Shown: one piece after another, positions 26,009 to 36,172 of the stretch
Layout: each line of letters begins with the position of its first letter
Numbering within the stretch: position 1 is the first letter of the stretch
Source: an uncultured Bacteroidales bacterium
GTDB lineage: Bacteria > Bacteroidota > Bacteroidia > Bacteroidales > Paludibacteraceae
Assembly: GCA_903911085.1 (NCBI GenBank)
Contig: CAIWCC010000031.1
Span: 1-47,780, forward strand
Length of the DNA stretch: 47,780 nucleotides
Direction: 5' to 3'
Translations under genes and position numbers: made by a program
The notes under the pieces: generated by a model
The model's database searches: none
What the model was told of the DNA's origin: nothing
The model's input: the letters and a program-made list of their open reading frames with translations, nothing else

Positions 26009-28999
26009 TTAAAGTATGACTTCACCCACACTTACCAATTTCACTGGTCCAACCAATCCTGCTGGTTGTAGCACACTGTTATCGCGGTAATAGTACCAAA
26101 CTGTAAAGGCTTTGCGTCCTTGCGATGGACGTGGCTCGTTTTTCAAAAACCAATCCGGATACGCCTTCATGGCATGCCCTTTATCTACCCCGCGGTCGCT
26201 ACCCCAATCAAAGTCGGCAGGCTCTTTTTCGTCCCCTACCAAGCGATTTGCCCAGTTGTTGGTTACAGCTATCTCAATTAAATTATCACCATTCTTAAGG
26301 GCATCGGTAATGTCCACTTTGAAAGGCGGATACCACAACGTACCTTTTTCCAAACCATTGATTTTCACTTGTGCCAAATCGTTCATTTCACCCAAATCGA
26401 GCACTATGCGCTTGCCTTTGGTAAATTCTTTTTTACTGATTTTCAACATTTTGGTATAAGTAGCTGTTCCAGCAAAATACATGATTTCTTTGTCAGTATG
26501 TTTGCTGAAATCAATAAGTTGCGCAAACGAACGTTGAAATGGCGTTCCCAATTTTGGCACAAAAGACACATTCCAATCACCCTCAACAACTTTACTTATT
26601 GTTGGTTTTATGCTAATGGCTTTTTGTTTCCCCGAAGCATAGGTAGCAGTTGCACTGATAGTATCGGCAGAACGCAATGAAGCAATTCCGTTATTGTCTG
26701 TTGTAACACACCAATTTGAAGTTGGTTTTTCGGATTTTACGTCCACCAAATGGTCGGCATCAACGCTAGGTTTCTGGAACACTACAAAAACTGTTTGCAA
26801 CCCACGCAGTTTTAGATTCACTGAGGTTCGTCCCTCTTTTTCGCTCCACACAGCAGCTTTGCGCATCGAACCATCTTCGGCTTGCCACAATTCTGGTTGC
26901 TTGCCAGCTACTCGGAACGAAACGGAAATATTTTGAGGCGTTTTGCTCATATTGGCTACATAATACATTTCACTTCCGTTAGCACGACGATGATTCAACT
27001 TAATGCCATCGGCATTTTCTGCTTTATCTACCACGTAATCGGGGATGATTTTAAATTTAGTTTTGGCTTCATCCAATTTGGTAAAAACAAATCCTTTACC
27101 GTAAGGTTTTAATGACTCACTACCCCAAACTTCGTTTCCTATAGCTTTCAATATTTCATCGCAAGCAGGATAGTTTGCCAAACTTGGCGATTGAGTTGGT
27201 TTTGGCGAAACAATTGTTGCGCCTTCAGCCACTAAATTTTTAATTTTTTTAGCCACTTCTGGCAACATAACACTGTTGGTGAATACAATAAATGGGTAAA
27301 CACGTCCTGAAGGAAGCACTATTTTACCATCTTTCACTACTATTTTATTTTGTAAAAAGTCATTAATTGAAATAACATCAGCATAACCTGTCAGATTTTC
27401 AACGCAAAGATAATCGGCTACACCTTCGCCTTGTTGCAAAAGCACTTGGCAACGAGCCAAATAGTCGAAAAATGCTTTACCCGATTTAGCCCAAGTTTGG
27501 TAACGCCCAAAATGCGTTCCCCACCATCCCATGCCCATGCCAGGTTGGTATTTATCGTCGAAAGGTTGATGAACCCAATGGTGAAGAATCAAACGGTTCA
27601 CACCCACGGCAAAAGCACCATTAGCCGAATACTTCAGCATGGCAGGATCTTCGGTGTATTTACTTGATGTTGGCGTACTTGTAAAAGCCTCTGCACCAAC
27701 TATTGTTTTGCCATTGGCACGAGCTGCCGCAGGTATATTTGGATTAATCATTCCATTTTGAAATGTCCAAAACTCACCCATTGGTAAATCGGACATAGCA
27801 ACTCCTTGTTGTGTGTTAAACGGCCCGCCATAAGGTTCCCATTGCAATGCCAAATTATTGTCATTCAACATTTTTTTACCAATTTTGAAACCATTATTCA
27901 TAAACAACGTGTTCACCACATCGCGATAATCCCATTCAAATCGTTTGGTTTTATCATCATTATCAATAATTCTGCGTTTTGTATTTTTACTGTCATTGGT
28001 GATTGGCTGTCCTAAAGTAAGAAGCCATGGCGTAGGGTCGTAACCTTTAAGTTTAATAAATTCTTCTTTAAAATTTGGAGTCCAGGTTTGGTTTCCAGCT
28101 TCGTAACTATCAATTAGCATGTGCTTGAAAGATTTACCAAGGTACTCACCCAAATATTGTTTCACAGGATTAAGTACTGTATTCCAGTGAAAAACCGTCT
28201 GTTCTACACACATTTTATCAGCCTCTAAAGTTTTTCCAATCAATTCGTCGGGAACAGGATGGGGCGGACGACCTGTAGAAGCATGACCCATGCGGTAAAT
28301 AATCCATTTTTCACCTTTTGGCACCTTCCATTGCAAACCTTTAACAGCATCATATTGAGCGGTGAGGTTCAAAACATTTGCAATAGACAAATCCGATTTA
28401 TCAGCAGGAATTGCCAAAACCATCACATCTTTGTAAAATGAAATTTTTCTTCCTGTTGCGCCCCAACCTTCATTTGCAATAAGTTTTGGCGACAAAAGAA
28501 GAATTGGTGCCTTACTGTCACCACCCACTACAGTGGTATCGCTCCACACCAATTGTTGCATGCTGCGCTCCTCATCAATCCACGGACCACCAGTGGTGGA
28601 ATAACCTACAGTATTGTGCAATCCTATTTCCAAACCCAGTCGTTGCGCTTCCGAAGCCGCATGTTTCATGGCTTCCCAATAGGCGGGGCTACGATAGGTT
28701 TGTTCTGGCCAAGGATTATTTAATGTCGGCGCATGACTTTCTTGAACGGCAGAACTTAAATTAAAAATAGTGGCACCTCCAATTCCCATTTCCTTCATGG
28801 CCTCTAGATCTTTGGTTATACCCGATTTCGAAAAATTTGAACCCATCCAATGCCACCACACATAGGGTTTTACAGTGGTAGGTGGATTGATAAACAATTG
28901 TGACAAAGCATCCGACTTTTCTGCTTTTTGAGCTTGCAAGGTGAATATTGAAATGAAAATCAAAAGAGAGAGTAATGCAGATTTAAGATTGCAATTCAT
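26009..28999 (-). CDS. GH106-like alpha-L-rhamnosidase family enzyme
   Basis: This is probably a periplasmic exo-enzyme for alpha-L-rhamnose. After the signal peptide (1-24), the catalytic part begins at VKPYVWWHWMGSNFSKSGIT and includes EAMKEMGIGGATIFNL and LGLEIGLHNTVGYSTTGGPW. These features are typical of GH106. Candidate catalytic residues are Glu300 in LIDSYEAGNQTW and Glu437 in IVGAEAFTS; this assignment is inferred. The C-terminal 200 residues form a GH2-like sugar-binding domain (VLDLGEMNDLAQVKINGLEKG). At 996 aa it is a usual size. It resembles the other GH106-like protein (7740-11435) in plan but differs widely in sequence. It sits 50 bases upstream of the fusion gene. Confidence 0.88.
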   Translation of the reverse strand: MNCNLKSALLSLLIFISIFTLQAQKAEKSDALSQLFINPPTTVKPYVWWHWMGSNFSKSGITKDLEAMKEMGIGGATIFNLSSAVQESHAPTLNNPWPEQTYRSPAYWEAMKHAASEAQRLGLEIGLHNTVGYSTTGGPWIDEERSMQQLVWSDTTVVGGDSKAPILLLSPKLIANEGWGATGRKISFYKDVMVLAIPADKSDLSIANVLNLTAQYDAVKGLQWKVPKGEKWIIYRMGHASTGRPPHPVPDELIGKTLEADKMCVEQTVFHWNTVLNPVKQYLGEYLGKSFKHMLIDSYEAGNQTWTPNFKEEFIKLKGYDPTPWLLTLGQPITNDSKNTKRRIIDNDDKTKRFEWDYRDVVNTLFMNNGFKIGKKMLNDNNLALQWEPYGGPFNTQQGVAMSDLPMGEFWTFQNGMINPNIPAAARANGKTIVGAEAFTSTPTSSKYTEDPAMLKYSANGAFAVGVNRLILHHWVHQPFDDKYQPGMGMGWWGTHFGRYQTWAKSGKAFFDYLARCQVLLQQGEGVADYLCVENLTGYADVISINDFLQNKIVVKDGKIVLPSGRVYPFIVFTNSVMLPEVAKKIKNLVAEGATIVSPKPTQSPSLANYPACDEILKAIGNEVWGSESLKPYGKGFVFTKLDEAKTKFKIIPDYVVDKAENADGIKLNHRRANGSEMYYVANMSKTPQNISVSFRVAGKQPELWQAEDGSMRKAAVWSEKEGRTSVNLKLRGLQTVFVVFQKPSVDADHLVDVKSEKPTSNWCVTTDNNGIASLRSADTISATATYASGKQKAISIKPTISKVVEGDWNVSFVPKLGTPFQRSFAQLIDFSKHTDKEIMYFAGTATYTKMLKISKKEFTKGKRIVLDLGEMNDLAQVKINGLEKGTLWYPPFKVDITDALKNGDNLIEIAVTNNWANRLVGDEKEPADFDWGSDRGVDKGHAMKAYPDWFLKNEPRPSQGRKAFTVWYYYRDNSVLQPAGLVGPVKLVSVGEVIL

Positions 29000-29082
29000 T
29001 ATATTTTGGTTTTTATTATTTTTAAAATATTTACATTTTTAGTAAACTTTGTCATCGACATCAGATAACTCAGAACATTTTC

Positions 29083-30915
29083 TTAAGCAACATCCAGTAC
29101 ACTTTTGCTGGAATCCTTATTTTTATAAGCTGTTATCCATTTAGGAATAGCATTAACAAATACCACACATGCACAGAATAATATAACTCCTGATAAAGAC
29201 AGATTTATTATACCTTGCACCAATGTTTCACTTTTCATAACCTGTGGAAAATAAATGTTTATTATGTTTGTTATACCTGCATAAAGCGTTGTGAACCCAA
29301 TAAATACAAATGGAACGATTGTTATCCATGCATATTTGATTTTACCACGATTGATAATATAGGAAGTACCCACGGCTAATGCAATGGAAGCAAGTAACTG
29401 ATTGGCAGTACCAAACATTGGCCAAATAGTAGAAACGCTACCGGTATAAATAAAATAACCCCAACAAAATACAATTATGAAACTAGCAAGTAGATTTCCG
29501 GGCAACCAATTTGTGCGACCAAACGGTGCATATATTTTGCCAAGCATTTCTTGTAAAACAAACCTACCAATACGCGTTCCGGCATCAATAGTAGTAAGAA
29601 TAAACAGAGCTTCGAACATAATAGCAAAATGATACCAATATGACATTAAGCCATTTAAACCAGGAATAGCTGAAAAAATCTGCGCCATACCCACACCCAA
29701 AGAAACAGCACCACCAGTACGTCCTGCAATTTTTTCACCCACTTCGGCCGATAATTGAGTAAGATTTGACTCTGTAAAGCCCATTGAATGAAGTTGTGGC
29801 AAAATAGCTGCAAATTTTTCAGCAGGTACGTTTATTGCAAAATAATCGAGCGGTAACAAACTTGAAGCAGCAATCAAAGCCAAAATACTCACCATTGCTT
29901 CTACAAGCATGGAACCTGCAGCAATACTTTTGATATGAGACTCTTTCATTATCATTTTTGGGGTAGTGCCCGAACTTACCAACGCATGAAAACCCGATAT
30001 GGCACCGCAAGCTATTGTAATAAATAAGTATGGAAATAAAGTTCCGGGAATGATAGGACCACCTCCATGAATAAACTCAGTAAATGCAGGCATGTGCATA
30101 GTGGGTGCCACAATAATTACTCCAACGGCAAGCATACCAATTACAACAATTTTCATGATTGAGCTTAGGTAATCGCGAGGCGAAAGTAGTAACCACACAG
30201 GCAAAACAGAAGCCGCAAATCCGTAGCACACCAACAATATTGTCAATGTTTTATGGTCATAAGTAAACCATGAAGCAAAAGGCGAATCGGGGATATAGCG
30301 ACCAAAAATTACCGCACAAGTAAGCAGTGTTACACCAATAATGGTAGCTTCCACAGTTTTACCTTTTCGGAACTTAAACATCCAAACGCCCATAAATAAA
30401 GCAATAGGAATAGTAGAAGCAATGGTAAATGTGCCCCACGAACTTTCGGATAATGCATTGATAACCACCAAACCTAGTCCGGCCATGGCAATAATTAGAA
30501 TAAGTAAAATGGCAATTGAAGCAGTAAAACCACTGACCTTATTAATTTCTACACGTGCTATTTCAGCTAATGATTTTCCATCAGAACGCGTAGAGGCATA
30601 CAAAATAATAAAATCGTGGACTGCACCTGCAAAGACAGACCCTACAAGCATCCATATAAATCCTGGGAAATAGCCAAATTGTGCTGCTAAAACTGGACCT
30701 ACTAGCGGACCAGCACCTGCAATGGCTGCAAAATGGTGACCAAAAAGCACCCATTTACTCATTGGAACATAATTTTGTCCATCGTAAAGTCTATCCGATG
30801 GCATGGTATTTAAGTCGTTAATTGTAGCCAACTTTGCCACAACAAAACTAATGTATAAACGATAGGCAATTACTAAAAAGAGTATAGCACCTATCACTAA
30901 AGGCATTGCATTCAT
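29083..30915 (-). CDS. cstA: CstA-type carbon starvation transporter
   Basis: This is an inner-membrane transporter with about fifteen or more hydrophobic segments. The CstA signature is clear: [24 protein letters not shown] opening (here [18 protein letters not shown]), [47 protein letters not shown] and [14 protein letters not shown]. CstA proteins are known for peptide or pyruvate uptake under carbon limitation. At 610 aa it is shorter than the roughly 700 aa E. coli protein. Placement inside a run of glycosidase genes, 83 bases before GH106 and 119 after the GH43-like gene, is odd and suggests co-expression with glycan use. Its cargo here is unknown. Confidence 0.93.
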   Translation of the reverse strand: MNAMPLVIGAILFLVIAYRLYISFVVAKLATINDLNTMPSDRLYDGQNYVPMSKWVLFGHHFAAIAGAGPLVGPVLAAQFGYFPGFIWMLVGSVFAGAVHDFIILYASTRSDGKSLAEIARVEINKVSGFTASIAILLILIIAMAGLGLVVINALSESSWGTFTIASTIPIALFMGVWMFKFRKGKTVEATIIGVTLLTCAVIFGRYIPDSPFASWFTYDHKTLTILLVCYGFAASVLPVWLLLSPRDYLSSIMKIVVIGMLAVGVIIVAPTMHMPAFTEFIHGGGPIIPGTLFPYLFITIACGAISGFHALVSSGTTPKMIMKESHIKSIAAGSMLVEAMVSILALIAASSLLPLDYFAINVPAEKFAAILPQLHSMGFTESNLTQLSAEVGEKIAGRTGGAVSLGVGMAQIFSAIPGLNGLMSYWYHFAIMFEALFILTTIDAGTRIGRFVLQEMLGKIYAPFGRTNWLPGNLLASFIIVFCWGYFIYTGSVSTIWPMFGTANQLLASIALAVGTSYIINRGKIKYAWITIVPFVFIGFTTLYAGITNIINIYFPQVMKSETLVQGIINLSLSGVILFCACVVFVNAIPKWITAYKNKDSSKSVLDVA

Positions 30916-31034
30916 AAAAGAGTGTTTTTTTAATGGTTAATATTGGATTTTTGTTGGTGAAGTTATTTGTGCGAATAATTATTAATTAGAATTAATCAAA
31001 AACAACAAACTAAATTTACTGTTTTGACAAAGTA

Positions 31035-33104
31035 TTATAACTTATGAAATCTATAACTGATATTATTACCTAGTTTCAAAATATAAATACCTTTTTGCAA
31101 AAAAGAAGTATCGATATTTTTGGTAACACTTCCGTTACAGATTTTTTTTCCATCAATTGATAGAATTGAAAATGACATTTGACTGCCCAATCCATTTATC
31201 TGCAAATTTTTATCTACAGGATTTGGATAAATAGTAATGGACGAGTTTGTTTGAAATTGATTGAACCCAGTAAGTTTTACAGGCTCACCATACAATTCAA
31301 ATTCATAAACACGAGCATATCCACCGATACCCGAAGTGACATAAAGTCTTACTTTGCTAATGGTGTCGTTTGGTAAACATGTTGCATATTCAGAGCTTGT
31401 ATTTGCAGTTTCGGTGACAATGTCTTTCCAAGTATTATTTACCCATTTCTGAATTTTAAATGCAGCAATCGGACTATTGTAACTACCTCCAGACCCAGAC
31501 CAAAAGCGACAATAATCAATAACATAACTACCTTGAAGATCGATAGTTAGCCAGTGAGGATAAGCAGCACCTTGTGCGCTCACCCATCTGCTTTCAGTTG
31601 CAATAATATTACCATCAACAACTTTTGAACCATCGAACCCCGTTGAAGAAGTACTCACAGCAGTAGGCTTACCCAATGCTACATTTTTAGGAGTATAGTT
31701 AAACATTGTGACTGATTGCTCATTAGAATTATAAGTAGTATCCTTCGCTAAGTTGTAGTATTTTACCCTGTACGACAGTCGATTAGCTAGTACTTTTGTA
31801 TCCGAAAAATTAGTTAAATTGAGATCTGTAAGGTTAGCTATTTGTACATAATCTCCACAATTTTCTTTTCTTTCAATAATGTATCCACCAGTTGCTAAAG
31901 CTGTTTTATCCCACACTAAATTCACTGTTCCTGCTGCCGGACTGCTCACAGTTAGTTTGTTTGCAAATTTACGTTGTTTGAAAAGAGGAACAGCAACATT
32001 ATAAGTATTAGTCTGTGACGCATCAGCACGAGTTGCACCAAACAAGTATATAGGCTTTCCGTTTTCAAACAACAAGCATGGACGCTCCAACTGAGAAACG
32101 CTGTTAACGCCACCTTCCCAAACAAAAGGACTACCAATCACTTTTGGATGTACTGCAGGAGCCCAGTCTTTTCCATTAGGCGAAGTCATTAGCGCCATTG
32201 CCCCAGAAGTACCAGTAAATTTACCAACAACATCACGAACAACGGCATAATAATAACCATTCTGAAACCATAAATATGGATCTTCTGCCACCATTTGAGT
32301 TGTTGTTCCAGAAGTTATTTCAAAAATTGGTTTTTTCTCCTTCACAAATGGTCCAGTTGGAGAATCGGCAAAAGCAGCCCCAAATCGAATTTGTCCACCA
32401 GTGTAAGTTGTACCTTTTGCACCTTGCTTATAAACCAAAAGCACTTTTCCTGAATCATTAGCAAATGCCGATGGATTTGAAACTAAATTATAGTCGTAAT
32501 TGGTGTCAACTGAAGTATCAACATCCAATACTGGTTTATCAAATCGGGTCCAATCGCCAGTTAAACTATCAGCTACTGCTACTCCAATACGTTGAGTGTT
32601 TCTATAACTATACCAAGCTGTTGTACTCATACTATTTATAGGTGGTGTCATTACTGTTGACGACCTTGTACCAATGTAATACAAATAATATTTCCCTTTG
32701 TACAAAGTGAGAGCAGGATTGTGTGTTGCACTTCCATCCCAGAAATTAAGTCCGCGTGCTGGCAATGCTACTTTCAGGTGTTTATAAGGCCCTTCAGGCT
32801 TATCAGATACAGCCACCGCAATTTCACAAGTTACACACCAAGCATAAAATCCATCAGTTCGTGGCCAACGAGAATAAAGCATATAATACTTTCCATTAGG
32901 ACTTTTCATTACAGAACCACACCAAATATAATAGTTTGGATCTACAAATTTATTGCCGAGTGGAACCTGTTGAACAGAATCACCAATATTGTAATCGATG
33001 ATAGTAGGTGTAAGTGCTTTTGTGGAAGTTGAAATTGTCATAACAAAAAACAAAAGCAAGAATCCAACACCACTTTTAATACAAAAATAACATTGTAATT
33101 TCAT
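31035..33104 (-). CDS. Secreted GH43-like beta-propeller with Fn3, discoidin and T9SS domains
   Basis: This is an extracellular modular glycosidase-like protein. The start at 33104 gives a signal peptide (MKLQCYFCIKSGVGFLLLFF); an upstream in-frame ATG exists at 33149. A five-bladed propeller-like region follows with FVDPNYYIWCGSVMKS, GLNFWDGSATHNPAL and VAEDPYLWFQNGYYYAVVRD. Next come an Fn3-like domain (from SSPAAGTVNLVWDKT), an F5/8 type C (discoidin) domain (from NVALGKPTAVSTSSTGFDGS), and a T9SS type A sorting domain with a YPNPVDKNLQI opening. Placement in a numbered GH family is uncertain (GH43-like or a related clan). It lies 54 bases from the upstream gene. Confidence 0.8.
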   Translation of the reverse strand: MKLQCYFCIKSGVGFLLLFFVMTISTSTKALTPTIIDYNIGDSVQQVPLGNKFVDPNYYIWCGSVMKSPNGKYYMLYSRWPRTDGFYAWCVTCEIAVAVSDKPEGPYKHLKVALPARGLNFWDGSATHNPALTLYKGKYYLYYIGTRSSTVMTPPINSMSTTAWYSYRNTQRIGVAVADSLTGDWTRFDKPVLDVDTSVDTNYDYNLVSNPSAFANDSGKVLLVYKQGAKGTTYTGGQIRFGAAFADSPTGPFVKEKKPIFEITSGTTTQMVAEDPYLWFQNGYYYAVVRDVVGKFTGTSGAMALMTSPNGKDWAPAVHPKVIGSPFVWEGGVNSVSQLERPCLLFENGKPIYLFGATRADASQTNTYNVAVPLFKQRKFANKLTVSSPAAGTVNLVWDKTALATGGYIIERKENCGDYVQIANLTDLNLTNFSDTKVLANRLSYRVKYYNLAKDTTYNSNEQSVTMFNYTPKNVALGKPTAVSTSSTGFDGSKVVDGNIIATESRWVSAQGAAYPHWLTIDLQGSYVIDYCRFWSGSGGSYNSPIAAFKIQKWVNNTWKDIVTETANTSSEYATCLPNDTISKVRLYVTSGIGGYARVYEFELYGEPVKLTGFNQFQTNSSITIYPNPVDKNLQINGLGSQMSFSILSIDGKKICNGSVTKNIDTSFLQKGIYILKLGNNISYRFHKL

Positions 33105-33158
33105 AAATATGTAATTAAACAATTGCTCAAACAGATAAAAAAAAGACATTTAGTTATG

Positions 33159-34808
33159 CTACTTTTTTCGCATTTCATTAACTTTTTTATCTGCAGGAAT
33201 AGTTGATGTTCTTCTTATAATAGTTTTCGAAAACAGCGATGGACATTCATTTGGATATTGAGTTTTCAGAACTTCAAGGCTTTTCCAAGCTTCATCATAT
33301 TGTGCAATATATTTTGCGGTATTATCAGCAGATGAATACTTTGCATCAATAGAAGATAATTGAAAAATAGCATTAAAAATTATGTACATCTGGCGGCCAT
33401 ATTCACATGTAACTTTCACCACACGTCCAGTTGTTTTATCTTTAAACTTAATCTGCTTCGACAATTCCACAATTTCGTCCCACATTTTGACAGCCTCTTC
33501 TTTTTCTGCCACAATTACTGCTGCTTTTTTTGGATCTTTAGGCAACGAAGGAAATGTAATATATTCATCACGAACCCACATTGGATAGACATCGCCAGGA
33601 TAAGCAGCACTCCGCATACCACGAAGTGTAGCTTTCTCCGACAGAATCGCAATTTTTCGGAATTTCAAAGCATCACTTTTACTTAATTTCAAAACATTAC
33701 AAGCATAACGATTAAAAATGGATTCTTCTGATTCTGTTGGATGATTTGCCCATTGAGCCATCACCCAAGCGTTTAATTCGCACCATATTTCACTTTTCGG
33801 ATATGGACCTTCCCAGCCACCACCACGGCTCCAGGTCCACATACCCACCATTTTACCAGTAGCATAAAGTTCTTTTATGTTCCAAATTTTTCCAGCATTT
33901 TTACGGTACTGATGTTCTTCAAAACCATCAATTACACCACGTGCCACATAATTTGGAAATGCTCCTTTACCTTCATACTCACGAGCACATTGCACTTCCA
34001 CCAATTGTTGATGACGTCCAATACCAAGCACTTTGCTAAAAGCGTCACCTCTATGAAAATCATCTTCGCAATGTTTAATGCTTATTACTAGATTCTTATG
34101 AGGTTCAACAGTATTTGTAATGTATTCATATTTCTTAATGTCAGTATCAAAAACCCACCATGTGCGAAAAATCAACTTCTTGTTCAATTTTACACAAATT
34201 TCATCACGTAGTATGTTCATTAATGGAATAATACATTTATCAGCATTATATTTATCTTGTATATTTCCTTTGTGGAAAGGCGCATCCTCAAGATACGTTT
34301 CTCCAATACGCACCACAATACCGTCCATTTGTGGAAATTGAACAAACATTTGATGCAATTGGTAGCGGAGTAATTTTTCAGTTAATGTATCCAACGGATT
34401 ACCAAAAGTCTTCTCAATTCCATACTTCTCTATCAACCTTTTTGGGAACAAAATTAGGTCGCTCATTGCGTACACATCAATGCCGTTTTTTTTACAATTT
34501 GTGTATAAACTATCTAAACGGTGCGCTTTCTTCTCAACCCAAGCACGGTCGGCACAGCCTTTTGGCAAAATATTGGGGTCAAGTCCATCCCAATTTATAG
34601 CTAACATTGGCGAATCGAAAAGAAAATAGGATTTTGAGTTGAAACCCATTTTTTTTATCTCCTTTGGTTCGTTGAACTTGCTAACATACATAGCATCGCC
34701 CGGATTGTTGTGTACCATATCCATGATGTATGGAAGTGGTTTAGATTGCGAATTAACACCTAAAACAAAAACCGAAAATAAAATCAATAAATACGTTTTT
34801 TTTTTCAT
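33159..34808 (-). CDS. Secreted hydrolase candidate of unassigned family
   Basis: The 549 aa protein has a signal peptide (MKKKTYLLILFSVFVLGVNS) and no lipobox or sorting domain, so it is likely periplasmic. I cannot place it in a known family. The arrangement looks like a TIM barrel: MDGIVVRIGETYLEDAP with Glu170, KLIFRTWWVFDTD, NLVISIKHCEDDF, and LVEVQCAREYEGKGAFPNY with Glu277 and Glu279. The last segment recalls the EYLGQ region of GH67 alpha-glucuronidases, but this is only a resemblance. It is the first gene of the minus-strand operon and diverges from the second susC. A new or poorly described glycosidase is plausible. Confidence 0.75.
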   Translation of the reverse strand: MKKKTYLLILFSVFVLGVNSQSKPLPYIMDMVHNNPGDAMYVSKFNEPKEIKKMGFNSKSYFLFDSPMLAINWDGLDPNILPKGCADRAWVEKKAHRLDSLYTNCKKNGIDVYAMSDLILFPKRLIEKYGIEKTFGNPLDTLTEKLLRYQLHQMFVQFPQMDGIVVRIGETYLEDAPFHKGNIQDKYNADKCIIPLMNILRDEICVKLNKKLIFRTWWVFDTDIKKYEYITNTVEPHKNLVISIKHCEDDFHRGDAFSKVLGIGRHQQLVEVQCAREYEGKGAFPNYVARGVIDGFEEHQYRKNAGKIWNIKELYATGKMVGMWTWSRGGGWEGPYPKSEIWCELNAWVMAQWANHPTESEESIFNRYACNVLKLSKSDALKFRKIAILSEKATLRGMRSAAYPGDVYPMWVRDEYITFPSLPKDPKKAAVIVAEKEEAVKMWDEIVELSKQIKFKDKTTGRVVKVTCEYGRQMYIIFNAIFQLSSIDAKYSSADNTAKYIAQYDEAWKSLEVLKTQYPNECPSLFSKTIIRRTSTIPADKKVNEMRKK

Positions 34809-35190
34809 TTTTAAAAATGTTCGTGTAATAAAATCGAGAAATAAATTTGATTTAAAAATGACTCAACCATACTTTTTGTATAAAAAAAATTGGTGGTCAA
34901 GAATATAAAATTATACTGTAATAAAAATGGTCATAATCATAACAATAGGTATGCATATTGATAACAAATCATTTTAAATGACATAGATATTCTGATTGCC
35001 GAGTAACATGTCAATTATTTACAACATGCAAGAGGAAATAGAGCCAAACATTGATTTTGTAAAGGGTCATAAAACGGCTTATATTCGACCATTTTTATTA
35101 TCACTAGAACTTATGACTCAAAACACAAGACGGACAATTTACACAGAAAATATACTTCTAAATTGTAATAGTAAAATTAATTCTGTCAAT

Positions 35191-35219
35191 CAAAGTTATA
35201 GAGAATATTCTGGTGCAAA
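35191..35219 (-). promoter_or_regulatory. Candidate promoter of the minus-strand GH operon
   Basis: On the minus strand, TAACTTTG (35198-35191) matches the -7 box and TTTG (35219-35216) lies 17 bases upstream as a -33 box. This is the best two-part Bacteroidetes promoter match found in the window. It implies a leader of about 375 bases before the start at 34808. Confidence 0.45.
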
Positions 35220-35423
35220 GTTAAATAAAAATACACTACAATCAAAACATTGTTAACACATTACCTAAATTAAATTATAAATAATCGAATATCTTAAACA
35301 ATAAAAATAATTTAAATCATGAAAGTTAACTTCAAAATAGATTTTACAGACCTAATGCTGCAAATCAGAAAGTTTATACTTTTTATCCTGTCGGTCATAT
35401 GGATTATTAGATTTCTAGAAACG

Positions 35424-35533
35424 AACAATTCTACCAAAATATTGCTCAAAAGGAGCATTTTTTCAAGCTTCGGAGAAGCGTAATTATGGTAGAATTGTTG
35501 ATGAATTTTATCTTTTAGAGCTCCGTTTTGAGC
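35424..35533. repeat. Diverged multi-hairpin interspersed repeat (copy 1)
   Basis: A perfect 13-base inverted repeat (AACAATTCTACCA at 35424-35436, TGGTAGAATTGTT at 35487-35499) encloses two small perfect hairpins: TGCTC/GAGCA (35443-35457) and GCTTC/GAAGC (35467-35479). A third hairpin, GCTC/GAGC, follows at 35520-35533. A related copy lies at 43503-43604. Apart from this repeat and promoter candidates, the 1.36 kb gap from 34809 to 36172 shows no convincing gene. Confidence 0.6.
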
Positions 35534-35921
35534 GAAATTCTAATCAGGACAAAAGTAAAAACGAATTCAGGAATAACATATTGATATTATTCAAAAGTAG
35601 TAATAAATACTTCACAAAAAAATAAGTTTAAATTTCTACTTAAGTCTGGTAAACTAGATATTTTTTAAACTGATTTTATAAAAATTCGCAAAAAAAATGG
35701 GTTGAATAAACATTCATAAATTATTAAACATACAAATATATTTAACTTTATAATTGTTATTGTAAATTATACATTAACATTTATTCTCCAAAATATTTTT
35801 GACATTAATCTGAACATATTCACTGATTTCTGACAATAAATAGAGCAACAATTCTGATATCTTTATTTTATTACACCCATTCTGTTATGATTTCACATAC
35901 TTATACTAATGTGACATAATA

Positions 35922-35929
35922 TACTTTTG
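35922..35929 (+). promoter_or_regulatory. Candidate -7 box of the second susC operon
   Basis: TACTTTTG matches TAnnTTTG. No clear -33 TTTG was seen. It implies a leader of about 235 bases before the susC start at 36173, similar in length to the leader proposed for the first susC. Confidence 0.4.
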
Positions 35930-36049
35930 TATCTAAATTTTTGCTAAGAATTCATATTTTTAGAATCAATTAAGTTACAACAAACAATCATCAAAATTTA
36001 AATATCAGACAAATACTATTATTAACACAACCAATTAAATTAATTAAGC

Positions 36050-36115
36050 ATGAAACAACAAAAACAATTTTGTGATTACAATGACGGAATCTATTTAGAC
36101 GTAGGTTTTTTTTAG
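36050..36115 (+). CDS. Possible 21-residue leader peptide ahead of susC
   Basis: An ATG in an A-rich context opens a 21-codon frame beginning MKQQKQFCDYNDG and ending in FF before TAG, 57 bases before susC. It could be a regulatory leader peptide, but so short a frame can arise by chance in this sequence. Confidence 0.2.
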   Translation: MKQQKQFCDYNDGIYLDVGFF

Positions 36116-36172
36116 AAATATCAATATTAAGTTTAAATCAAATATTAAATGCGATTATGTAATTAATTCAAT

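Noticed and set aside
34996-35256. An 86-codon plus-strand open frame in the intergenic region
   Set aside because: It has no recognisable domain, lies in AT-rich sequence, and contains the best promoter candidate of the opposite operon.
35319-35483. A 54-codon frame with one hydrophobic segment
   Set aside because: Its 3' third is the multi-hairpin repeat, so the frame is probably accidental, although the ATG context is acceptable.
35424-35499. Cloverleaf-like fold that resembles a tRNA
   Set aside because: The stem lengths, the absence of a TTC-type arm and of an anticodon loop do not fit a tRNA. It aligns with another repeat copy instead.
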